Origin: Anaerolineales bacterium
Lineage (GTDB): Bacteria; Chloroflexota; Anaerolineae; Anaerolineales; Villigracilaceae
Length of the DNA stretch: 41,625 bases
Assembly (NCBI GenBank): GCA_016934715.1
Contig: JAFGSI010000058.1
Span: 1 to 41,625 of the forward strand
Reading direction: 5' to 3'
This document shows, one piece after another, positions 8,607 through 17,053 of the stretch (within the stretch, counting starts at the first letter, position 1; each line of letters starts with the position of its first letter). The translations under genes were made by a program, and so were the position numbers. The notes under the pieces were generated by a model. It searched no databases. It saw only the letters and a list, made by a program, of their open reading frames with translations, and had not been told where the DNA came from.

Positions 8607-8636
8607 GGGCGGACGCACTGTCCGCCCTTATTTTTT
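8607..8636 (+). terminator. rho-independent terminator
   Basis: GGGCGGAC (8607-8614) pairs perfectly with GTCCGCCC (8620-8627) around a 5-nt loop and is followed by TTATTTTTT. It lies just after the recombinase-like gene. The T tract also encodes the last codons and stop of tilS on the other strand. Confidence 0.85.
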
Positions 8637-10007
8637 CCGCAGGTGCAGGCGCAGAACCCGCCGCGTCCCGGCGGTGACCCGCAGCGGATGGGCGATCCGG
8701 AAACCGGCCACCCAGACGATCTGCTCCCCCGCGCAGACCAGCGGCCAGTTTGCCCGCGCCCGTTGAGGCAGTTTGAGGTTGACGAAGAAATCCTGCAGCG
8801 TGAGCGTACCGTCTGGCATGCCCAGCGGCTGGAATCGATCGCCGGCGCGCCGGGCGCGGACCATCAGGCTGTTCCCGACCAGTTCAGCATCCAACCAGGC
8901 GGTCCAGGGGTTGGTGTTCGATGACCAATCATCCCCCTCCAGGGGGAGGGAATCGGCGGACAGGGTCCAGCCGCCATCCAGATCGAGATGCGAGACGAGC
9001 GTGGCCGGTTCGCCCACCCGGGGATAATCGCCCAGAGGCAGGTCGGCCTCGCAAGCGGCGAGGTAGACCTTGTCCGCCTCCACGAAAATGCGCAGGCCGC
9101 CGGTCAGATCGGCCGGCTGGAGGGCCGCGGCCCGCTCAAGAGCAGCAAAGTCCAGATCGGCCAGCCCAGGACGCAGGGTGGTAGCCGCCCGGCGGAACAG
9201 GTTGCGGCGCAGGGCCAGGGACATGCCCTCCAGGGCCGGCCGCGCAAAGGCAACGTATCCAGCCTCCTGCCCGCAAACGGCCCGCTCCCAGGCCGCATCG
9301 AGAACTTCGCCGAGCAATTCGAAATCGCCCTGCAGAACCTGCGCCGAACGGACCAGGGCCTGTTTGAAACGCGGGTTGTGCTGTTCAAGTTCGGGGATCA
9401 GCTCCAGGCGCAGGCGGTTGCGCAAGTAGGCCGGGTCGGCATTGGTCAGATCATAAACCGGCTGCAGGCCGCGCTCCCGGCAGTAGGCCTCGGTGTCGGC
9501 CCGCCACAGCCCCAGCAGCGGCCGGACAAGCGGGATCCCGGGATCGAACTCCGGCAGGCGCGTGCGGGGGGACATGCCTTTCAAGCCGGAGAGGCCGGCC
9601 CCGCGCAGGAAATGCATCAAGACCGTCTCGGCCTGGTCGTCAGCAGTATGGCCGACCGCCACGGCCTGGGCACCCCGGACGCGAGCCGCGGCGAACAGGA
9701 AGTGGTAGCGCAGGATCCGGGCGGCCTGCTCGAGCGAGAAGCCCTGGTTGGCAGCGTGGGCGCCCACGTCGGCCGAATCCGTGATGAAGTCCAGGCCGCG
9801 GGCCGCAGCCATCGTCTGGACCGCGGCCGCCTCCCGGTCCGCGTCGAGTCGCAGGCAGTGGTTGAAGTGCGCCACGATCACGGTGTAGCCGGCCTCCTGG
9901 AGCACGTCCAGCAGGCACAGGCTATCCGGCCCGCCTGAGACACCGGCCACGACCGGTTTGCCGGCGATCAGACCGCACTGGCTGCGCAAGATATCATGCC
10001 ACATCAT
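8628..10007 (-). CDS. tilS: tRNA(Ile)-lysidine synthase
   Basis: The product is about 459 residues. It converts the anticodon C34 of tRNA-Ile(CAU) to lysidine using ATP and lysine, an essential decoding step. The N-terminal PP-loop motif SGGPDS is at 24-29, followed by HFNHCLR, the GHTADDQAETVLMHFLRG segment and RPLLG, all typical of TilS. The C-terminal half contains the substrate-binding and TilS_C regions, including RRAGDRFQPLGM. Two consecutive ATG codons (10007 and 10004) are the likely start; a GTG at 10046 is also open but gives an unusual extension. The neighbouring downstream gene on this strand is convergent with the recombinase-like gene. Confidence 0.93.
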   Translation of the reverse strand: MMWHDILRSQCGLIAGKPVVAGVSGGPDSLCLLDVLQEAGYTVIVAHFNHCLRLDADREAAAVQTMAAARGLDFITDSADVGAHAANQGFSLEQAARILRYHFLFAAARVRGAQAVAVGHTADDQAETVLMHFLRGAGLSGLKGMSPRTRLPEFDPGIPLVRPLLGLWRADTEAYCRERGLQPVYDLTNADPAYLRNRLRLELIPELEQHNPRFKQALVRSAQVLQGDFELLGEVLDAAWERAVCGQEAGYVAFARPALEGMSLALRRNLFRRAATTLRPGLADLDFAALERAAALQPADLTGGLRIFVEADKVYLAACEADLPLGDYPRVGEPATLVSHLDLDGGWTLSADSLPLEGDDWSSNTNPWTAWLDAELVGNSLMVRARRAGDRFQPLGMPDGTLTLQDFFVNLKLPQRARANWPLVCAGEQIVWVAGFRIAHPLRVTAGTRRVLRLHLRKK

Positions 10008-10073
10008 CCGTATTAAACCACAGAGAAGGCTGGCTGAACATCCCACCCCCTGGATGTCCTCTGGACTGAGAGA

Positions 10074-10627
10074 TTATCTCCAAACGACAGGCAGCAAGGC
10101 GAACAGGAACACGTCCTGGTCGTGCCCTTTCCAGAAACCGAACTCGCGCCGCAGGCCTTCCTTGCGAAAGCCGAGCCGCCTCCAGCAGGCCGATGGAGGC
10201 GGGATTCTCCGGAACGACCAGCGCCTCGCTACGGTGGACGGGCATCAGGGTCTGGCCGCCAACGCTGAAGTCGATCGCCGTCCGCAGGGCCTCGTCCATC
10301 AGTCCCTGGCGCCAGAGATCGGGAAGGAGCTCGTATCTCTTTCGACCGTCGCCATCCCACGGCGCAGGTTGAAGCCGCCGCACGAACCGATCGCCCGGGC
10401 CGGGTCTTCCTTCAGGCCCAGCGCCCAACGGAATCCCCAGCCGCTCTCGACCAGGCGCATCCGGGCCCGGACCCGTTCCTCGGCCTGATCAGGGGTGTCT
10501 GGGTCCGTCTCCAGCCAGGCATAGATGTCCTCCCGGCGCAGAATCGCGTTGCTCGCCGGTGCATCGCCCAGGCTGAACTGGCGCAGGACCAGACGCTTGC
10601 TCTCCAGGATCGGGAAGACTGGCCCCC
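10074..10627 (-). pseudogene. GNAT acetyltransferase with two single-base frameshifts
   Basis: Three minus-strand frame segments together make one RimJ/RimL-type GNAT N-acetyltransferase. The first reads ILESKRLVLRQFSLGDAP through WALGLKEDPARAIGSCGGFN. The second has RYELLPDLWRQGLMDEALR and PENPASIGLLE. The third ends with FRKEGLRREFGFWKGHDQDV and a stop at 10074. Restoring frame needs one added base near 10350 (CGCCGT-GGGATGG) and one removed base near 10183 (GGAGGCGGCTC). The protein ends normally, so the lesions are two offsetting indels rather than truncation. They may be real decay or assembly errors. No clear start codon is visible; the frame begins right after the CYTH stop. Confidence 0.75.
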
Positions 10628-11146
10628 TTACGCCCGGCTCCGCTCCAGCAGGTCCATGTAGGCCCCTTCGATCAGGTCCTCCGGCTGGATGCCCAGTTTC
10701 TGCATCAGGTCCTCGGCCACAGCCCGGCCATCGGCGTCGCTTTGCCCGGGACGCAGGACGACCTCCAGTTCCATGAAATCGCCCAGTCCGTCCACCTCGT
10801 CCAGGTGGACGCGCGTCTGCCCGACCAGGTAGAGCGTGCGGGTCTTGCGGACCACGCCGCGCACCCCCAGGGCCAGTTCGAGGGCTGTATGCAGGGACTG
10901 CGGATCGCAGGTCGGATAGATGTGGTAATTGGAACGTTTGGGGCCACCCTGATCGGGGCGATCGTAATACACCAACTGGGCCCGGTCAGGAGCCAGTTCC
11001 CGCAGCTTGAGGCGTCCGTGGGGGACATGGTAGAAGGTGTCCACCTGGGGGATGACCTCCACCGGAGCGTTGCTGAGCGCCGCGGCGCTTTCCCGCAGGG
11101 CGGTCATGTCGGGCACCCGGGCCTTGATCTCGATATTGGCAGGCAT
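10628..11146 (-). CDS. CYTH-domain (class IV adenylate cyclase / triphosphatase-like) protein
   Basis: The 172-residue protein is a complete CYTH triphosphate-tunnel domain. It opens with NIEIKARV, the ExExK-like first strand, and has LKLRELAPDRAQLVYYDRP, then VRKTRTLYLVGQTRVHLDEV and FMELEVVL, which supply the alternating charged residues that line the tunnel. Members act on triphosphates such as thiamine triphosphate or ATP, or make cAMP; which applies here cannot be told. It starts three bases after the stop of the upstream PIN-like gene, so both belong to one minus-strand operon. Confidence 0.85.
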   Translation of the reverse strand: MPANIEIKARVPDMTALRESAAALSNAPVEVIPQVDTFYHVPHGRLKLRELAPDRAQLVYYDRPDQGGPKRSNYHIYPTCDPQSLHTALELALGVRGVVRKTRTLYLVGQTRVHLDEVDGLGDFMELEVVLRPGQSDADGRAVAEDLMQKLGIQPEDLIEGAYMDLLERSRA

Positions 11147-11149
11147 CCC

Positions 11150-11662
11150 TTAATTCTCCATGGGGTCGGGGTCAGCCTCCCCGGCCAGGGCGCGGATGCG
11201 CTGGAAGAGGTCCTCCGAGAGCCACATCCCGGCACCGGTGTTCAGGCGCTCGACGTAGGGCGTGAAATTTTTAAAGAAACCGCGCCGGTGGGCCTCCAGC
11301 ATGACCCGCAGGGTGCCCCAGACGGTCAGGCCGGCCGCCCGGGCGCTCTTGCGGGCGGCCGCATCGTCGAGCACCACGATGGCACCGCGGATCTCGAAGG
11401 CCAGCGACATGACCACCAGGTCGTTGGGACTCAGTTCCTCGGCCAGGAAGGCGGCCGGCAGGGTGATCTGTGGGTCGGAAAACTGGATCCAGGGATAATC
11501 GAACAGGTGCGGCACGTCCAGGCCGACGAACAGCGCTCCCTGCAGTTCGTCTAGCACATCCGACGGCTCCCAGACCTCATCGAACAGCTTGGGCAGCCAT
11601 TTCAACGCCCGGGTGCGGTACAGGTACACCAGGGATGTGGAGCTGCAGATCACCTTACTCAT
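11150..11662 (-). CDS. DUF3368-type PIN-like protein (putative toxin of a UPF0175 pair)
   Basis: The 170-residue protein resembles the DUF3368 family, which is PIN-related and predicted to be the nuclease toxin of UPF0175/DUF3368 modules. Visible features are SSTSLVYLYRT near the start, the VLDEL helix, LSPNDLVVMSLAFE and LDDAAARKSARAAGLTVWGT. The usual first acidic residue of the PIN site (DTS) appears as STS, so activity may be reduced; later acids remain. ATG 11662 is preferred over the longer open frame from 11725, which only reads through the previous gene. The start overlaps the upstream kinase-UPF0175 frame by eight bases, as in antitoxin-toxin operons. Confidence 0.7.
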   Translation of the reverse strand: MSKVICSSTSLVYLYRTRALKWLPKLFDEVWEPSDVLDELQGALFVGLDVPHLFDYPWIQFSDPQITLPAAFLAEELSPNDLVVMSLAFEIRGAIVVLDDAAARKSARAAGLTVWGTLRVMLEAHRRGFFKNFTPYVERLNTGAGMWLSEDLFQRIRALAGEADPDPMEN

Positions 11663-12929
11663 CTTGTTTTTCCAGGTCGGCCAGTTCGGCTTCGAGGGGA
11701 AAGATCCGGTAGAGCCCCAGGCCAAGCAGGAACTGCAAACGGTTCAACCCGGCCAGGCGGGCAGCCCGGTCGGCGGAGATCCGCTCGGCGGAGTACAGCT
11801 TTACGGCGATCAGGGCCCGGAGCTCATGCCAGAAAGAGTAGATCGGCCGCGGCCCGGGAGGAAGGCGCTCGGTCAGGCGGACGCGCTCCGCCTTGCGCGA
11901 GCGGACCTTGGGCCGGATCGCCAGGGGGGCGGCATAGACCTGCGGGCGGGCGTCAAGCACGCTGCCAATGTCCAGTTCGATGTAAGGAACATCTTTTTCG
12001 ATCTTCTCCCGGCAGCCGGGCAGGAAGCGGGACACCCAGGGGTCATCACTCTCGGCCCCCTCCAGGGCCTGCAGATCGGTATACAGGTTGATCTCGAGCA
12101 GTTTCAGGAACAGGGGCAGCTGCCCCATCCAGAAACGGTCGACCGGGTTCTCGTCCCGGTATCCGGCCAGCAGGTTGACCAGGAAGTCGGTTCCATACCC
12201 AACCCGGTCCTCGCCATCGTAAAGCACCAGCACATCGAAGAGCAGAACCGCCAGGTCCATGATGTACCAGCCGAAGACGCAATCATCGAAGTCGAAGATC
12301 GTGATCGTACGGGTGGGGATTTCGACAAAAAAGTTGCCGAAGTGCAGGTCAGCGTGAATCATGCCGTACTCGTCCCCGCCGCGCGGCAGCTTGTGGACCC
12401 GCTCGAGGACGGCAGCCTGCTTGCGGGCCAGCCAGGGCTGTTCGGGGATGGGATGGTTGAACAGGTTCCCGGCCGCGTCCCAATCCGGGCGGCGCTGGCC
12501 TCCGGGTGGGACATAACGGCGGGCCAGGGAGTGGATCCTGCCAACTGCCCGACCCAGCGACTGGACCAGGGCCGGGGTCCACTGCTTGAGCGGCAATTCC
12601 TCGGAGAGCACGCCGGGGGCCCGCCGCATGGCCAGGATCAGCCATTCCCGGCGGTCGAAGATGAGGGCCTCCACCAGGTTGCCGTCTTCGGATGGCAGCG
12701 GCTCGGGAACGGCCGCCCCGTTTTCGGCCAGGTAGCGCATCCATCCCATGACCGCCTGCTGGCTGCGCAGGTCGAGTTCATCGCCGGGCGGCAGGATGCG
12801 CAGAACACATTCGCCATCTTCGCGCAGGAAACTGTAGGTATAGGCAAAATGGCCGCCGCGCATCAGGCGCAGGGCCGACTCATCTTTCCCGTACAGGGCA
12901 GCCGCTTCAGCAAGTGGGAGAGTGGACAT
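11655..12929 (-). CDS. APH-type kinase fused to a UPF0175-like antitoxin domain
   Basis: The 424-residue protein has an aminoglycoside phosphotransferase/choline kinase-like fold in residues 1 to about 330. The catalytic loop HADLHFGN is at 192-199 and the metal-binding DFDD at 213-216. An Arg/Lys-rich linker (about 340-360) leads to residues 362-424, which read like UPF0175: ELRALIAVKLYSAERISADR, then AARLAGLNRLQFLLGL and YRIFPLEAELADLE. That family contains predicted HTH antitoxins paired with DUF3368 proteins, and a DUF3368-like gene follows with an 8-base overlap. No ATG, GTG or TTG is seen just before the C-terminal domain, so it looks like a true fusion. The kinase substrate is unknown. 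The gene is divergent from the antiporter across a 140-bp spacer. Confidence 0.78.
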   Translation of the reverse strand: MSTLPLAEAAALYGKDESALRLMRGGHFAYTYSFLREDGECVLRILPPGDELDLRSQQAVMGWMRYLAENGAAVPEPLPSEDGNLVEALIFDRREWLILAMRRAPGVLSEELPLKQWTPALVQSLGRAVGRIHSLARRYVPPGGQRRPDWDAAGNLFNHPIPEQPWLARKQAAVLERVHKLPRGGDEYGMIHADLHFGNFFVEIPTRTITIFDFDDCVFGWYIMDLAVLLFDVLVLYDGEDRVGYGTDFLVNLLAGYRDENPVDRFWMGQLPLFLKLLEINLYTDLQALEGAESDDPWVSRFLPGCREKIEKDVPYIELDIGSVLDARPQVYAAPLAIRPKVRSRKAERVRLTERLPPGPRPIYSFWHELRALIAVKLYSAERISADRAARLAGLNRLQFLLGLGLYRIFPLEAELADLEKQDE

Positions 12930-13069
12930 AACCGGTCAGCAGAGAAGAAATCCAAACCCCTCTGAGTGTACCGCAATTTTACCCGGTCGTCACGTACTTT
13001 GATCGATCGACCCTCGCGGGCCGTGCGTACCAATTCGTTTCATGGTAGACTCATGGGAGAGGAAAACCC

Positions 13070-14296
13070 ATGTCCCCGTTCTTACAACTCGCCATTGTAA
13101 TTGCCATCATCCTGGTGGCCGCCAAGCTGGCCGGCTACCTCAGTACCCGGCTCGGACAGCCGTCCGTGCTGGGTGAGATCCTGGTCGGCCTGCTGCTCGG
13201 GCCGTCGCTTCTGGACATCACCCACCTGCCCTTCGTCCACAGCGAAACCCTGGGGGAGACGATCCATGAACTGGGCGAACTGGGAGTCCTGCTGTTGATG
13301 TTCATTGCCGGGCTGGAACTGCATCTGAACGAGTTGACCCGCAACACACGCGTCGCCGCCCTGGCCGGGTTCTTAGGCGTGGCCCTGCCGGTCCTGCTCG
13401 GCTGGGGAACCGCCCTGCTGTTCGGCCTGGAGAACCAGTCCGCCCTTTTCATTGGGTTGACGCTGGGCGCCACCTCGGTCAGCATCTCGGCCCAGACCCT
13501 GATCGAACTCAAGGCCCTGCGCAGCCGGGTCGGCCTGGGATTGCTGGGGGCAGCCGTCTTCGATGACATCCTGGTCATCCTGCTGCTCTCGGCCTTCCTG
13601 GCTGTCTTCCATGGCGGGGGGGATACGGCCAGCATCCTGCTGATCCTGGTCCGGATGGTGCTCTTCCTGGCCGCCTCGGTGGCCTTCGGAATGTGGGTTC
13701 TGCCCCGGCTGGCCCGCCTGGTGTCCGGCCTGCCGATCAGCCAGAGCGTCCTGTCGCTGGCGTTGGTGGTCATGCTGGTCTACGGCGTCGCCGCCGAAGT
13801 CTTCGGCGGGATGGCAGCCATCACCGGGGCCTTCCTGGCCGGGCTGATGTTCGCCCGCTGTCGTGAAAAGGAACGCCTGGAACCGGGCGTCCATGCCCTG
13901 GCATACGGCCTGTTCGTGCCGATCTTCTTTATCAGCATCGGCCTGTCGGTGAACCTGCGGACAATCGAGGCCTCTTCGCTGTGGCTGACCCTGGCGGTGG
14001 TGATCGTGGCCGTGGCGAGCAAGCTCCTGGGGGCCGGCCTGGGGGCGCGGCTGGGCGGCTTCAGCTGGCGCGAGTCCTGGCAGCTGGGCACCGGCATGAT
14101 CTCGCGCGGCGAGGTCGGGCTGATCGTGATCAGCATCGGCATCGCCCAGGGGGTGGTCAGCCAGAACGAGTTCTCGGCGATCGTCGGCATGGTGCTGGTC
14201 ACGACCCTGATCACACCGCCGCTCTTGCGGGCCCTGTTCAAAGGCTCGCCGAAAACCACAGACCAACCGCCTGCGAAGGCAGAGGAGCGTGCCTGA
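13070..14296 (+). CDS. CPA2-family cation:proton antiporter
   Basis: The 408-residue integral membrane protein has about twelve hydrophobic helices and no C-terminal RCK/TrkA-N domain. The family signature is seen in LGQPSVLGEILVGLLLGPSL near the N-terminus, in the LGATSVSISAQTLIE segment and in AAVFDDILVILLLSAF, which carries the conserved acidic ion-binding pair. FISIGLSVNL and MISRGEVGLIVISIG near the end are also typical of Na+(K+)/H+ exchangers of the KefB/NapA type. GAGAGG precedes the ATG. The stop overlaps the next gene by one base (TGATG), implying that the two products function together. Confidence 0.93.
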   Translation: MSPFLQLAIVIAIILVAAKLAGYLSTRLGQPSVLGEILVGLLLGPSLLDITHLPFVHSETLGETIHELGELGVLLLMFIAGLELHLNELTRNTRVAALAGFLGVALPVLLGWGTALLFGLENQSALFIGLTLGATSVSISAQTLIELKALRSRVGLGLLGAAVFDDILVILLLSAFLAVFHGGGDTASILLILVRMVLFLAASVAFGMWVLPRLARLVSGLPISQSVLSLALVVMLVYGVAAEVFGGMAAITGAFLAGLMFARCREKERLEPGVHALAYGLFVPIFFISIGLSVNLRTIEASSLWLTLAVVIVAVASKLLGAGLGARLGGFSWRESWQLGTGMISRGEVGLIVISIGIAQGVVSQNEFSAIVGMVLVTTLITPPLLRALFKGSPKTTDQPPAKAEERA

Positions 14297-14664
14297 TGTA
14301 TTTGATCATTTTCGTGCTTAACGACCCGGATGATCTCGATGGTGTCCTGACCGCCTGGGAAGACGCCGGGGTGAGCGGCATCACCATCCTGCCGAGCACC
14401 GGCCTGCAGCGCCTGCGCCAGAAGCAAGCCCTGCGCGACGATGTGCCACTGATCCCCAGCCTGTCCGATTTCTACCCGCACGATGCCGACATCAACAACA
14501 CCCTCTTCACCCTGGTGGATTCGGACGAACTGGTGGAGAAGATCGTCCATGTCACCGAAAATGTCGTGGGCGACCTGAATGAACCCGGCAATGGGATCCT
14601 GACCGTCCTGCCGACAGCCCGGGTCTACGGCCTGGCCAAATGCCCGGACGATCAGGCAGGCTGA
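14296..14664 (+). CDS. PII-like (nitrogen regulatory PII superfamily) protein
   Basis: The 122-residue protein has the beta-alpha-beta pattern of PII-like proteins: MYLIIFVLNDPDDLDGVLTA, then a GVSGITILPSTGL strand, and a second half with TLFTLVDSDELVEKIVHVTE. Members often bind nucleotides and regulate a neighbouring transporter. Coupling to the antiporter by a one-base overlap makes it a candidate regulator of that exchanger, possibly sensing an adenine nucleotide or ions; this is inference. The start is fixed by the TGATG junction, although the frame is open further upstream inside the antiporter gene. Confidence 0.72.
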   Translation: MYLIIFVLNDPDDLDGVLTAWEDAGVSGITILPSTGLQRLRQKQALRDDVPLIPSLSDFYPHDADINNTLFTLVDSDELVEKIVHVTENVVGDLNEPGNGILTVLPTARVYGLAKCPDDQAG

Positions 14665-14773
14665 TCCCTGCCGGGGCACGGAAGCATGACAAGGTCGTTT
14701 GCGCGCCGCCCGGGTTGATGCTACACTTATCCCTGATACTACGTATATCCCATAGAACTGCATGGAGGCAAGC

Positions 14774-15178
14774 ATGAAATCGACCACCTGGATCTATATC
14801 GGCGCCGTGATCCTGCTGCTCATGGCAGCCTGCGGGATCGGTCTGGGAGGCTTCCTGTACCTCGGCTCGCTCGACCCGGTACAGGGGCAGCCAGCCTGGG
14901 CCACTGCCGGCGGCGCCCTGGCCTGCGTCGGGGTGCTGCTCGTCCTGGGCGGGATCGGCCTGATCGTCCTGGCCGTCCGCAAGACCAAGCAGGACACCGC
15001 CCAGAACGTGACGCTCCAGGTCGACCTGCCCGGCGACACCAAGATCGAACAGATGAAATGCCAGTCCTGCGGCGGAACCCTGAGCAGTGAGAACATTAAA
15101 CTGGTCAACGGCGCCCCGATGGTCAACTGCCCGTATTGCAATACCGTTTACCAGTTGACCGAAGAACCGAAGTGGTAA
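14774..15178 (+). CDS. two-helix membrane protein with C-terminal zinc ribbon
   Basis: The product is 134 residues. Two hydrophobic helices (about 6-30 and 43-70) are followed by a short cytoplasmic linker and a treble-clef or zinc-ribbon-like module with CQSC and CPYC, four cysteines able to bind zinc. The start at 14774 is chosen because GGAGG lies six bases before it; an in-frame ATG at 14762 would overlap this ribosome site. The function is not recognised. The zinc module at the end of membrane proteins occurs in several unrelated families. It is separated from the next gene by only 39 bp and is probably co-transcribed with it. Confidence 0.75.
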   Translation: MKSTTWIYIGAVILLLMAACGIGLGGFLYLGSLDPVQGQPAWATAGGALACVGVLLVLGGIGLIVLAVRKTKQDTAQNVTLQVDLPGDTKIEQMKCQSCGGTLSSENIKLVNGAPMVNCPYCNTVYQLTEEPKW

Positions 15179-15217
15179 TCAAAACAGGCTTTGTGTTTTG
15201 GCTTTGAAGGAGGCGGT

Positions 15218-16912
15218 ATGAAACTGCGTCTGGCGAGCGCCCTCTTGCTCGTGGTGTTGATGTTCACCGTCACGACCAGCGTCACGGCCCAGGAATATTA
15301 CTTCCGCGTCGAGCAGGAGACGATCCACGTCTACTGGAACAGCGACGGGGCAGTGGCGTTGGATTACAGCCTGGCGTTTTATAACGAGCCCGGAGCGCAT
15401 GTCATCGATTTCGTCGACATCGGCATGCCCAACGGCAATTACAGTTCAGTGCAGGCTGACGTCAACGGCAATTCGGTCGGGACCTCGACCTCCGATTACC
15501 TGGGCGACGGCTCGGGCTTCGCCGTGGTGATGGGTTCCCATGCCATCCAGCCCGGCCAGCGCGGCACCGTCCATGTCTACGTCGGGCGGATCACAGGCCT
15601 GCTCTACCCGGACGACAACGAGCCCGACACGTATGCCAGCGGTGAGTTCTCGCCCTTCTGGTTCGGATCGCAGTACGTCTCCGGATCGACCAACATGACC
15701 GTGGTCTTCCACCTGCCGCCGGGAATGCAGGCCGAGGAGCCGCGCTACCATCCCGCCCGCGGCGGTTGGCCCTGCGACACTGCCCCGGTTATCGGCTACG
15801 ACAACGATGGACGCATTTCCTACACCTGGGCATGTGCCGACGCCCACATCTCCAGCCAGTACACCTTCGGGACCTCCTTCCCCCGCCAGTACGTGCCGGA
15901 TGGAGCGATCTCCAGCGCCCCGTCGTTCAGCCTGCCGAATTTCAACTTCGACATGGACGGGCTGGTCGGCTTCTGCTTCTTTTGCTGTTTCGGCCTGATC
16001 TTTTTGGGTGCACCGATCCTGGGTGTGGTCAACGAGCGCAAGCGCAAGATGCAGTACTTGCCCCCCAAGATCTCGATCGAGGGCCACGGCGTCAAGCGCG
16101 GCCTGACAGCGGTCGAGGCGGGGATCCTGATGGGTCAGCCGCTCGACAAGGTCATGACCATGATCCTGTTCGGCGTCGTCAAGAAAGAAGCCGCCGAAGT
16201 GCTCAAGCGCGAGCCGCTCGAACTGCAGGTGGCTGAAAAGCTGCCCGAAGATCTGCGCACGTATGAAAAAGAATTCCTGGCCGCCTTCCAGGCCCGTGAC
16301 CAGGGTGCCCGGCGCAAGGATCTGCAGAAGATGACCGTCGCCCTGGTCCAGTCCGTCTCGGACAAGATGAAGGGTTTCAGCCGTAAGGAGACAATTGCCT
16401 ACTACACCAGCATCATGGAACGCGCCTGGCAGCAGATCGAGGCCGCCGACACGCCAGAGGTCAAGAGCGAGATGTACGAACAGGCGCTCGAGTGGACCAT
16501 GCTGGACAAGGATTACGACGACCGCACCCGGCGGGTCTTCACCGGCCCGGTCTTCATCCCGATGTGGTGGGGTCGTTACGATCCAACCTACCGCGACTCC
16601 GCAGCGGGTGCCGCCGGCAAGCTTGCAGGTGCAGGCAAGATCTCGGCTCCCGGCACTTCTGTGAGCGGCGGGCGGGTCAGCGTACCGGGGTCTTCCTTCG
16701 CGGCCTCGGTCATCACCGGCGTCCAGAGCGTGGCCAGCCGCACCCTGGGTGATGTCAAGACCTTCACTTCCGGCGTGACCAACCGCACCAACCCGATCCC
16801 GAAAACCTCTTCAAGCGGTGGAAAATGGGGCGGAGGAGGAGGCGGGTCGTCCTGCGCCTGCGCCTGCGCCTGTGCCGGCTGTGCCTGCGCCTGCGCCGGC
16901 GGTGGAAGGTAG
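15218..16912 (+). CDS. DUF2207-like membrane protein with Cys-Ala tail
   Basis: The 564-residue protein has a signal peptide (about 1-26), an extracellular beta-rich region (about 27-240), a Cys-containing membrane helix near 250-275 (GLVGFCFFCCFGLIFLGAP) and a large cytoplasmic domain, matching DUF2207-type layout. The C-terminus is a Gly run followed by CACACACAGCACACAGGGR, seven Cys alternating with Ala. This tail is known at the end of several bacterial membrane proteins, and its function is unclear. AAGGAGG at 15207-15213 sets the start at 15218. The radical SAM gene begins 142 bp downstream on the same strand. Confidence 0.78.
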   Translation: MKLRLASALLLVVLMFTVTTSVTAQEYYFRVEQETIHVYWNSDGAVALDYSLAFYNEPGAHVIDFVDIGMPNGNYSSVQADVNGNSVGTSTSDYLGDGSGFAVVMGSHAIQPGQRGTVHVYVGRITGLLYPDDNEPDTYASGEFSPFWFGSQYVSGSTNMTVVFHLPPGMQAEEPRYHPARGGWPCDTAPVIGYDNDGRISYTWACADAHISSQYTFGTSFPRQYVPDGAISSAPSFSLPNFNFDMDGLVGFCFFCCFGLIFLGAPILGVVNERKRKMQYLPPKISIEGHGVKRGLTAVEAGILMGQPLDKVMTMILFGVVKKEAAEVLKREPLELQVAEKLPEDLRTYEKEFLAAFQARDQGARRKDLQKMTVALVQSVSDKMKGFSRKETIAYYTSIMERAWQQIEAADTPEVKSEMYEQALEWTMLDKDYDDRTRRVFTGPVFIPMWWGRYDPTYRDSAAGAAGKLAGAGKISAPGTSVSGGRVSVPGSSFAASVITGVQSVASRTLGDVKTFTSGVTNRTNPIPKTSSSGGKWGGGGGGSSCACACACAGCACACAGGGR

Positions 16913-17053
16913 CGATCGACGTATTCAGAAAATCACTGTTTTGGACTGCAGGAGCAGGCCGCCTGAGAATGAACGCGGCAAGCCGCTGCAGATCAACACC
17001 AGATCTTTGATTTGCTGGATCGACGATTACCGATTCACGGCTGGTGATTAAAA

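Noticed and set aside
10074-10627. Programmed frameshifting in the GNAT gene
   Set aside because: Two shifts of opposite sign without slippery heptamers or stimulatory structures are better explained by indels.
11589-12965. 458-codon + strand frame opposite the APH-UPF0175 gene
   Set aside because: The minus strand has the HADLHFGN and DFDD motifs of a kinase; the + frame is a shadow without motifs.
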